Assembly: GCA_022865525.1 (NCBI GenBank)
Contig: JALHSV010000079.1
Location: 1-11,808, forward strand
Direction of reading: 5' to 3'
Source: Thermodesulfovibrionales bacterium
Lineage (GTDB): Bacteria; Nitrospirota; Thermodesulfovibrionia; Thermodesulfovibrionales; SM23-35
Length of the DNA stretch: 11,808 nucleotides
Shown here: one piece after another, positions 6,521-11,375 of the stretch
How the letters are laid out: each line of letters opens with the position of its first letter
Numbering within the stretch: the stretch's first letter is position 1
Translations under genes and position numbers: made by a program
Notes under the pieces: model-generated
Told to the model about the DNA's origin: nothing
The model's input: the letters and a program-made list of their open reading frames with translations, nothing else
Database searches by the model: none

Positions 6521-7930
6521 CTATGAACTGTATGGTGCGGATATCTCCCCAAGTGCCCAAGCGACATTTTTCCGTACCCGTGAATCTTCATCATGAAGGG
6601 CTGCTATCAGCGGCTCTATTGCCCGCGTGTCTTTTATCTTTCCAAGGGCTGCTACAACATTGATACGAAAATAAATATTATTGTCTTTTAGAGACGTGAT
6701 CAGCAGTTCAACAGCTGAAGAGCCGATTTTCCCGAGTGCCCAGACAGCATTTTCCCGGACACGCGAGTCCTCATCTCTGAGGGATGTAATGAGCGGTTCA
6801 ATTGCTCTTGCGTCTTTGATTTTTCCAAGTATCTCAATGACATGTTCTCTGACGCGATGGTCCTCATCCTTGAGGTTGGCAATGAGGGGTTCGACAGCAG
6901 GAGTTCCTATTTTCCCGAGTGCCCAGACAGCATTTTCCTGGACCCTTGGGTCCTCATCCTTGAGGTTGGCAATGAGGGGTTCGACAGCAGGAGTTCCTAT
7001 TTTCCCGAGTGCCCAGACAGCATTTTCCCGCATCCGTGTATCCTCATCCCTGAGGGCAGCAATAAGGGGTTCGACAGCTCGTGCATTCTTGATTTTCCCG
7101 AGCGTTTCCGCAGCTTTATACCGAATATTAAAATCTTCATGTTTCAGCGCACTGATTAAAGGGTCAACGGCAAGCTCACCCATCCGCCAGAGTGCTGCAA
7201 CAGCGTTTTCTCTTACACGGGTATTCTCATCTTTAAAAGCATTGATGAGCGCATCCAGAGAAATTGCATCCTTTATCTCACCCAGTGCACGTATGGCATT
7301 TTCCCGAACCCGGATGTCTCCAAACTTCAGGGCAGTGACGAGCGGATCGACTGCGGGCGTGCCGATTTCCATGAGGGCCCACACAGCATGCTCCCTGATC
7401 CGCACATCTTCATCCTTCAAAGCTGCAATGAGCGGAGCAATCGATTGCAATCCTATCTCCCTCAGGGAAAAAACAGCATTCTCACGCACTCTGGAATCCT
7501 CATCCTTCAGTGCTCCAATCAGCGGTTCAATTGCCCGTACATCTTTTATTTCACCGAGCGTTTCTGCTGCATGCCATCGTATCTGAGGATTCCCGTGCTT
7601 CAACGAATCAATAAGTCGTTCGACAGCCGGCTCTCCTATCTCACTTAAGGCCCACACCGCGCTTTCTCTCACCCGTGCTTCCTCATCTTTGAACGAAGCG
7701 ATAAGCGGCTCAATTGCAGGTATCGCAATCTCTCCGAGCGCCCAGATGGCATTCCACCGAACGTCCGAATCATTATCCTTCAGAGCCGTGATAAGCGGCT
7801 CAATAGCGCGTATATCTTTTATCTTCCCGAGGGCTTCTACTGCATTCTGTCTGACTTGCGGGTCTGCGTCTTTCAGGGCAGCTATCAGAGGCTCAACTGC
7901 TCTTTCATCTTTTATTCTCACCGGTCTCAT
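6521..7930 (-). CDS. HEAT/PBS-lyase repeat protein made of 15 tandem repeats
   Basis: After ten residues the whole 469-residue protein is a continuous solenoid of 15 HEAT-like repeats; the unit reads roughly AVEPLIAALKDEDxRVRENA followed by VWALGKI and a short link. Two link types occur: GKIKDxR (31-residue repeats 1, 4, 7, 9, 12, 14) and GEIGxP (30-residue repeats 2, 3, 5, 6, 8, 10, 11, 13); repeat 15 ends at the C-terminus. There is no signal peptide, membrane segment or catalytic domain, so it is probably a cytoplasmic binding scaffold. PBS lyase HEAT-like repeats occur in phycobilin lyases, but nothing else here points to phycobilins and a general protein-binding role is more likely. Start: ATG with AAAGGAG five bases upstream. 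An 80-base stretch occurs twice, see the repeat entry. The partner is unknown; the divergent neighbour is a response regulator. Confidence 0.9.
   Translation of the reverse strand: MRPVRIKDERAVEPLIAALKDADPQVRQNAVEALGKIKDIRAIEPLITALKDNDSDVRWNAIWALGEIAIPAIEPLIASFKDEEARVRESAVWALSEIGEPAVERLIDSLKHGNPQIRWHAAETLGEIKDVRAIEPLIGALKDEDSRVRENAVFSLREIGLQSIAPLIAALKDEDVRIREHAVWALMEIGTPAVDPLVTALKFGDIRVRENAIRALGEIKDAISLDALINAFKDENTRVRENAVAALWRMGELAVDPLISALKHEDFNIRYKAAETLGKIKNARAVEPLIAALRDEDTRMRENAVWALGKIGTPAVEPLIANLKDEDPRVQENAVWALGKIGTPAVEPLIANLKDEDHRVREHVIEILGKIKDARAIEPLITSLRDEDSRVRENAVWALGKIGSSAVELLITSLKDNNIYFRINVVAALGKIKDTRAIEPLIAALHDEDSRVRKNVAWALGEISAPYSS
6859..7028. repeat. Recent 90-bp tandem duplication inside the HEAT-repeat gene
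   Basis: Positions 6859-6938 and 6949-7028 are identical over 80 bases, offset by exactly 90 bases, which is one 30-residue HEAT unit. The other repeats in the gene are clearly diverged at the DNA level. The identity spans the second half of repeats 10 and 11 and the first half of repeats 11 and 12 of the protein, so repeat number 11 looks like a fresh in-frame copy. Confidence 0.9.
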
Positions 7931-7974
7931 CGATTCTCCTTTTTACATGATAAAATTTTCTCTTCATCTCAGGG

Positions 7975-7997
7975 TGCAAAGAACAAACCTCTTTGCA
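7975..7997 (-). promoter_or_regulatory. Perfect stem-loop in the leader of the HEAT-repeat gene
   Basis: TGCAAAGA (7975-7982) and TCTTTGCA (7990-7997) form a perfect 8-bp stem with a seven-base loop. It lies about 45 bases before the ATG of the HEAT gene, inside the leader predicted from the promoter at 8069-8097. No T run follows on the minus strand, so it is not a terminator. It could be a leader control or stability element, or an operator. Confidence 0.45.
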
Positions 7998-8068
7998 AAA
8001 AAGATTGATCCTTTGCGTGATTTAAGAAAAAAGAGATAAAAGAAGAGAAGAAATTTTCCCTATGTTAT

Positions 8069-8097
8069 TTTTTACATGAAAATTCCTTCTTTGTCAA
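8069..8097 (-). promoter_or_regulatory. Sigma70-type promoter of the HEAT-repeat gene
   Basis: On the minus strand a perfect TTGACA (complement of 8092-8097) is followed by 17 bases and TAAAAA (complement of 8069-8074, 4 of 6). The start would be near 8062, giving a leader of about 130 bases. The rest of 7931-8275 (345 bases, AT-rich) holds no gene on either strand. Towards the response regulator no clear promoter was found. Confidence 0.5.
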
Positions 8098-8209
8098 TTA
8101 ACAAAAAGTTGTAATGAACTGTCATGATAGGTTGTATATCTGTATCAAACTAAAGTATTAAGAATTACAGATATAACTTCTCTTTCCAGAAATATAACAA
8201 TGAGTTACC

Positions 8210-8223
8210 CCTACTTCAGTAGG
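8210..8223 (+). promoter_or_regulatory. Small hairpin upstream of the response-regulator gene
   Basis: CCTAC (8210-8214), TTCA and GTAGG (8219-8223) form a perfect 5-bp stem with a four-base loop, about 50 bases before the ATG at 8276. It is not followed by a T run. Short enough to be chance. Confidence 0.25.
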
Positions 8224-8275
8224 ATTGACTGTACTAATGAAAAACCGCACAATGGGTATCAACAGGAGGAAGAAG

Positions 8276-8917
8276 ATGACATACGATAAGCCTATGGAAT
8301 TACCGAGATATATGGAGAACAGCAGGAGCAGGCCAACAGGAACTGCTGGTGCGCGCAATGGTTCCGTCCTGATTGTGGATGACGAGATTGATATGGTGGG
8401 CGTTTTGCACAATTTCCTTGAGGAAAACGGCTTTGTGGTCGTTGCAACCCTATCGGCAAGAAAAGCATTGGAATTAATGAGAGCACATAATTTCGATCTG
8501 CTCATCGCAGACCTTGTAATGCCGGAAATGGACGGCATCGAATTACTGAATGCCGCATGGGAAATCGACCCTGATCTTATAGGAATTATTATGACAGGTC
8601 ACGGCTCGATTGAATCAGCAGTTGATGCCATGAAAGCGGGAGCGTTTGATTATCTGTTAAAACCCTTCGAATTTAAGATGCTGCTGCCGATATGCGCCCG
8701 CGCAATGAAGGTGAGACAATTGAACCGGTCGGAACAGAGATACCGCATTCTTGTTGATGAACTTACCCTGATGGTGAAAAAACTTCAGAATTCATCGAAA
8801 CAACCGTTGACCGGGGAACTGGAAATAGTCGAACTGAAAGAGGAGATCGAAAGCCTGAAAGAGGAATTAAGGAATTATCAAACGATGGAAAAACAGTGGA
8901 TGTTTTATGAATCGTGA
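8276..8917 (+). CDS. Stand-alone response regulator: receiver domain plus coiled coil
   Basis: The ATG at 8276 is chosen because AGGAGG (8264-8269) lies six bases upstream; earlier in-frame codons (TTG 8225, ATG 8237, ATG 8252) lack a Shine-Dalgarno and add only residues with no conserved match. The product has 213 residues. After about 29 variable residues comes a complete receiver domain: acidic pair D35-D36 (VLIVDDE), phosphoacceptor D79 (LIADLVMPEMDG), T107 (IIMTGHG) and K129 (LLKPFEF). After it SEQRYRILVDEL resembles the lead-in to a PAS domain, but instead of PAS the protein ends in a charged coiled coil (about 163-205). There is no HTH, AAA+, GGDEF or kinase domain, so output is likely through protein contact or dimerisation. 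The receiver resembles those of NtrC-type and hybrid regulators. No histidine kinase is present nearby. Confidence 0.92.
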   Translation: MTYDKPMELPRYMENSRSRPTGTAGARNGSVLIVDDEIDMVGVLHNFLEENGFVVVATLSARKALELMRAHNFDLLIADLVMPEMDGIELLNAAWEIDPDLIGIIMTGHGSIESAVDAMKAGAFDYLLKPFEFKMLLPICARAMKVRQLNRSEQRYRILVDELTLMVKKLQNSSKQPLTGELEIVELKEEIESLKEELRNYQTMEKQWMFYES

Positions 8918-8936
8918 TCCCGAGATAATTCGATGC

Positions 8937-8969
8937 GGATAATTTACAGAAAATAACCCACCGTTTTTT
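8937..8969 (+). terminator. Possible weak terminator after the response regulator
   Basis: GGATAATTT (8937-8945) can pair with AAATAACCC (8951-8959) with two mismatches around a five-base loop, followed after four bases by six T (8964-8969). It lies 20 bases after the stop. The imperfect stem makes this a weak call. Confidence 0.35.
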
Positions 8970-8979
8970 ATACTCAGCC

Positions 8980-9444
8980 TCATTTCTGTTGCAGAGATTT
9001 CATGAACGGCCGGTCATGAAAAATATCTTTGATTGCTTTTATAGTGGTGGTATCTATTCCCATATGTTCAATCCGCACGACACATATTCCCAGAGATATC
9101 ATGTCAAGTACTTTCGCTGCAGCAAATGACAGATCCAGATCTCTGATTACTTCAAAAGGACCTCTGTCATTTACCACACAGAACGTCGTTTTATTATTCA
9201 CCGTGTTCGTGATCTTCAGCCACGTGCCGAAAGGGTAAGTTCTATGGGCGCAGGTAAAACCGTGCATATCGAATAATTGTCCTGAAGCTGTTTGTTTTCC
9301 GTGGAAAGCATGGCCATACCATGAAGCAACTGCATACTGTATTTTCTCGTGAATCGGCAGATTGAAATCCCCTATGCAAGGAGCAGGATCGCATACCATG
9401 ACGACAAACATTATCGTTATCATGAAAAGGATGAATATTTTCAT
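8980..9444 (-). CDS. RlpA-like double-psi beta-barrel protein, exported
   Basis: The ATG at 9444 is preferred over an upstream TTG (9495) because it directly precedes a typical signal sequence (MKIFILFMITIMFVVMV); neither start has a convincing Shine-Dalgarno. The 154-residue protein then carries one RlpA-type double-psi beta-barrel: ASWYGHAFHGKQTASG (40-55), FTCAHRTYPFGTWLKITN (63-80) and VVNDRGPF (90-97). The residues that act in RlpA lytic transglycosylases, the histidine of AHRT (H67) and the aspartate of NDRGPF (D93), are present, which points to cleavage of peptidoglycan glycan strands lacking stem peptides. Unlike E. coli RlpA it has no SPOR domain and no obvious lipobox, so it may be soluble in the periplasm or anchored by an uncleaved signal. 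Three further cysteines are unusual for the family. Confidence 0.85.
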   Translation of the reverse strand: MKIFILFMITIMFVVMVCDPAPCIGDFNLPIHEKIQYAVASWYGHAFHGKQTASGQLFDMHGFTCAHRTYPFGTWLKITNTVNNKTTFCVVNDRGPFEVIRDLDLSFAAAKVLDMISLGICVVRIEHMGIDTTTIKAIKDIFHDRPFMKSLQQK

Positions 9445-9567
9445 TTTTTGCTGATAGATGTGAAGACTTACTGCTTCCCCCGATTGATTAAGCAAATCAT
9501 AAAATAGTATTTTCTGTCAATGATAAAATGCTAATGTATGTAATCCTTCAGTAAAAGGTGGAATTTT

Positions 9568-9621
9568 GTAGCCGCAGATTTCAGCCTGCGTTGATTGCCG
9601 CAGCCTAAAGGCTGCGGCTAC
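9568..9621. repeat. REPIN-like 54-bp inverted repeat
   Basis: Two 23-base arms, 9568-9590 and 9599-9621, are inverted copies matching at 19 of 23 positions, with perfect outer ends GTAGCCGCAG and CTGCGGCTAC. The right arm is itself a near-perfect hairpin: CCGCAGCCT (9598-9606), AA, AGGCTGCGG (9609-9617). This is the architecture of a pair of REP sequences in opposite orientation (REPIN), usually scattered between genes and moved by a RAYT-type (Y1) transposase. No such gene is in the window. It could also form a strong RNA hairpin after the small Cys/His gene, but no T run follows in either direction. Confidence 0.7.
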
Positions 9622-9685
9622 TAATGCATCGATTAAATTATTTTATCATCCCGGAGTCGAGCACGACGTGATTGAAAAAGACAGA

Positions 9686-9874
9686 CTATCGTATAAAGTC
9701 GATTTGTTCGTAATACCATAAAGTTGAAATGAGATCATACTGCCTTATAAGATATGCGTAGCCATGCCCGCAGGGTGCGAAAATCTTCATCACTTTTTTC
9801 ACGTCTTTCTTACGTGAATACCTTACTGATGTTTCCTTTTCCGACCATTCACATTTACAAACCGGGCATTTCAT
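9686..9874 (-). CDS. Small Cys/His-rich protein, possible zinc-binding, unknown function
   Basis: The 62-residue protein begins MKCPVCKCEW and later has APCGHGYAYL. C3, C6, C35 and H37 could hold one zinc ion as a ribbon or knuckle, with C8 as a further candidate. A basic stretch (RYSRKKDVKKVMK) lies between the two halves. It is accepted as a gene because AGGAG lies seven bases before the ATG and the metal-site pattern is coherent. No family was recognised. It is a single gene with no close partner: the REPIN-like repeat lies downstream and 214 bases without a gene separate it from the tRNA upstream. Confidence 0.65.
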   Translation of the reverse strand: MKCPVCKCEWSEKETSVRYSRKKDVKKVMKIFAPCGHGYAYLIRQYDLISTLWYYEQIDFIR

Positions 9875-10054
9875 TTAATTCTCCTCATCCCTGCTTCTTC
9901 GTTGCACCTAATTCCGGGACATTGCACTTTCTCTTAATGCTATTTTGATAATCATGGAGCAAACAGTCAATCCTTCCTGGGTAGGGTGCATGCGGCATGA
10001 AATCGTGATCAAGGAGCGAACGAGAGGTATAGGATAGAGTTATTATGAAAGAGA

Positions 10055-10089
10055 AATACTAAATGAGCTTATAAGTCATTGATAGTATT
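10055..10089 (-). terminator. Probable intrinsic terminator of the tRNA-Leu gene
   Basis: Directly after the tRNA on the minus strand, AATACTA and TAGTATT (complement of 10083-10089 and 10055-10061) pair over seven bases, and inside them AATGA pairs with TCATT (10076-10080 with 10062-10066). A two-base bulge separates the stems. A pyrimidine-rich tail, TCTCTTTC, follows. The stem is AT-rich, and its first base is the last A of the tRNA CCA end, so it may compete with tRNA folding or assist 3' processing. Confidence 0.5.
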
Positions 10090-10175
10090 GGTGCCGAAGG
10101 CCGGACTCGAACCGGCACGCCATTGCTGACGAGGAATTTTAAGTCCCTTGCGTCTACCAATTCCGCCACTTCGGC
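10089..10175 (-). tRNA. tRNA-Leu(UAA), CCA encoded
   Basis: The 87-base minus-strand sequence folds as a class II tRNA. The acceptor stem is GCCGAAG with CTTCGGC, followed by discriminator A and an encoded CCA (10089-10091). The D-arm carries GGTAGAC. The anticodon stem AGGGA/TTCCT holds loop CTTAAAA, which gives anticodon UAA (10139-10141 on the plus strand reads TTA). The long variable arm is characteristic of leucine and serine tRNAs. The T-stem is GCCGG/CCGGC with loop TTCGAGT. The tRNA reads UUA and probably UUG codons. Confidence 0.97.
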
Positions 10176-10182
10176 ATGATTG

Positions 10183-10212
10183 ATTTTAAAGGATTATTTG
10201 CACGGCCGTCAA
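10183..10212 (-). promoter_or_regulatory. Promoter of tRNA-Leu
   Basis: On the minus strand TTGACG (complement of 10207-10212) is followed by 18 bases and TAAAAT (complement of 10183-10188, 5 of 6). Seven bases separate the -10 from the first tRNA nucleotide, so the transcript would begin essentially at the tRNA 5' end. Confidence 0.65.
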
Positions 10213-10331
10213 TTCTGAAAACGTACTGGTGGTAATTATAGCACGTATCATGAACATCAAGGCTTTACGATATGATAATGAGTGATTCCAGGTGAACAAC
10301 TGAGGCAGAGAAGGCATATCAGGACACCATT

Positions 10332-10658
10332 ATGGATGTTGACCTTGAATCATTTATGGGCGTCAGGCAGGCAGGCGGCGCTACATCGCTGGCACGCTAC
10401 AAAGAGGATTTGCTCAAGCTTTTGCAGGAGAACACTGAGCGTTATTCAACTGACAACATAAACAGGATGAAGAGTCTGCTGACTTCCAGACATCTGGCAG
10501 TGGATAACAGAATCCGCAATTATCTCAAGAGATACGATAACCAAGTTTCGATTGATCTTCTCGATACCCTTGCAATCCTGTCCGCCAACCTAATAAAGAA
10601 TGAACTGCCGCAGGAATCTCCTGATCCTGCCTTATGGTTCGGCTGGCATAGTGAATGA
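10332..10658 (+). CDS. Hypothetical protein, 108 residues
   Basis: I do not recognise a family. The protein is soluble, charged and apparently mostly helical, with a basic middle (RMKSLLTSRH, RIRNYLKRYD, about 45-70) and an end rich in proline and tryptophan (SPDPALWFGWHSE). There is no signal peptide, membrane segment or cysteine. A moderate Shine-Dalgarno (AGGA at 10319-10322, nine bases before the ATG) and the undisturbed frame support it as a gene. It lies 67 bases before the antitoxin gene in the same direction but is separated from it by that operon's own promoter, so it is probably transcribed independently. No clear promoter of its own was found. Confidence 0.6.
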   Translation: MDVDLESFMGVRQAGGATSLARYKEDLLKLLQENTERYSTDNINRMKSLLTSRHLAVDNRIRNYLKRYDNQVSIDLLDTLAILSANLIKNELPQESPDPALWFGWHSE

Positions 10659-10664
10659 TTGCTG

Positions 10665-10702
10665 TTGACTGAGAGATATCATATTGCTATCATAATGATA
10701 AC
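10665..10702 (+). promoter_or_regulatory. Promoter and probable operator of the toxin-antitoxin operon
   Basis: TTGACT (10665-10670), 17 bases, TATCAT (10688-10693) gives a near-consensus promoter with 5 of 6 matches in each hexamer. The -10 is also the left arm of a perfect inverted repeat TATCAT-A-ATGATA (10688-10700). A further TATCATA lies at 10677-10683, eleven bases (one helical turn) before the second TATCATA (10688-10694). Such repeats over the promoter are typical operators for ribbon-helix-helix antitoxins that repress their own operon with the toxin. Confidence 0.7.
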
Positions 10703-10725
10703 AGGGTGAAAGGAGGATGACAATC

Positions 10726-10956
10726 ATGCCCCAGCTATTAATCAGGAATCTTGAGACTGAAACGATTGAGCGGTTAAAGAAACAGGCAAAGCGGCATAAC
10801 AGGTCGCTTCAGGGAGAGGCAAAGTCCATCCTTGAACAGTCGGCAAAAATGACTATGGAAGAAGCAAGGGAAAGAGCTTTGAAGATAAGGGAAGGCTTCG
10901 GGAAAAAGAGATTTTCAGACAGCGCTGAACTTATCCGAGAGGACCGGGAGCGTTGA
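10726..10956 (+). CDS. FitA/VapB-type ribbon-helix-helix antitoxin
   Basis: The ATG at 10726 is preferred over the one at 10717 because AAAGGAGG (10709-10716) ends nine bases before it, whereas it touches the earlier ATG. The 76-residue product starts MPQLLIRNLETETIERLKKQ: a short beta strand that pairs in the dimer and contacts DNA, then two helices (including KRHNRSLQGEAKSILEQS), the ribbon-helix-helix layout of FitA-like antitoxins. The part after about residue 45 (MTMEEARERA to the end) is charged and should bind the PIN toxin. It should neutralise the toxin and, with it, repress the operon promoter, whose inverted repeat is described separately. The stop overlaps the toxin start in TTGA. 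Confidence 0.9.
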   Translation: MPQLLIRNLETETIERLKKQAKRHNRSLQGEAKSILEQSAKMTMEEARERALKIREGFGKKRFSDSAELIREDRER

Positions 10957-11375
10957 ACAGGTTTGTTGTTGATGCAAGTGTTGTCATAAAGTGGTACTTG
11001 CCGGAAGATTACAGCGAAGATGCTGAAAGATTGCTGACCCCTGAGATTGAGCTTATTGTCCCTGATTTGTTGTTTTCTGAAATAAGCAATATTGTATGGA
11101 AGCAGGTAACGAGAGATAATTATTCCCGGCAAAAGGCAGCAACAATACTGGACGCTCTTGAAGCTGTGCCTTTTCATGTATGGAGCGCTAAATCTCTCAT
11201 GCGTAATGCCTTCGATATAGCCTGTCTAACAAAGAGGACATTTTATGACAGCCTTTATGTAGCGCTTGCAGAAAAAACAACATGCAAGATGGTGACGGCA
11301 GATCGCAGACTGCTTAATGCCCTCGAAAAATCGCAGTTTCATAGGCGACTCCTCTGGGTAGCGGACATCCCGTAA
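10953..11375 (+). CDS. vapC: VapC-type PIN-domain ribonuclease toxin
   Basis: The 140-residue PIN domain has the four acidic residues that hold the catalytic metal ions: D7 (VVDASVVIKW), E43 (FSEISNIVW), D99 (FYDSLYVALAE) and D117 (VTADRRLL). VapC toxins are site-specific endoribonucleases, often cutting tRNA or rRNA; the target cannot be read from the sequence. The start is TTG, sharing TTGA with the antitoxin stop. GGGAG and AGAGGA lie just upstream, and coupling to antitoxin translation would keep the toxin from being made alone. The next gene overlaps its stop by one base (TAATG). No inactivating change is visible. Confidence 0.92.
   Translation: MNRFVVDASVVIKWYLPEDYSEDAERLLTPEIELIVPDLLFSEISNIVWKQVTRDNYSRQKAATILDALEAVPFHVWSAKSLMRNAFDIACLTKRTFYDSLYVALAEKTTCKMVTADRRLLNALEKSQFHRRLLWVADIP

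Noticed and set aside
6681..7586. 301-codon plus-strand open frame opposite the HEAT gene
   Set aside because: It is the antisense shadow of the tandem repeats; its Ser/Arg-rich repeating product follows from the repeated codons, and it has no ribosome-binding site.
6521..7930. Phycobilisome lyase
   Set aside because: The repeat family carries that name, but there are no other phycobilin or photosynthesis genes, and near-consensus HEAT arrays of this type are widespread in non-photosynthetic bacteria.
8225..8275. Longer response-regulator start (TTG 8225, ATG 8237 or ATG 8252)
   Set aside because: None has a Shine-Dalgarno, while AGGAGG sits six bases before the ATG at 8276; the extra residues show no receiver-domain character.
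9445..9495. Longer RlpA-like protein starting at TTG 9495
   Set aside because: It would place 17 polar residues before the signal peptide, with no better ribosome-binding site.
9989..10036. Short open frame of 15 codons (ATG near 9989) upstream of the tRNA terminator
   Set aside because: No Shine-Dalgarno and no recognisable character. The stretch 9875-10054 shows nothing else to annotate.
10089..10331. Genomic island integrated at tRNA-Leu carrying the toxin-antitoxin genes
   Set aside because: The tRNA 3' end points left, so a standard tRNA-site integration would lie on the other side. No integrase and no repeat of the tRNA end were seen in the window.
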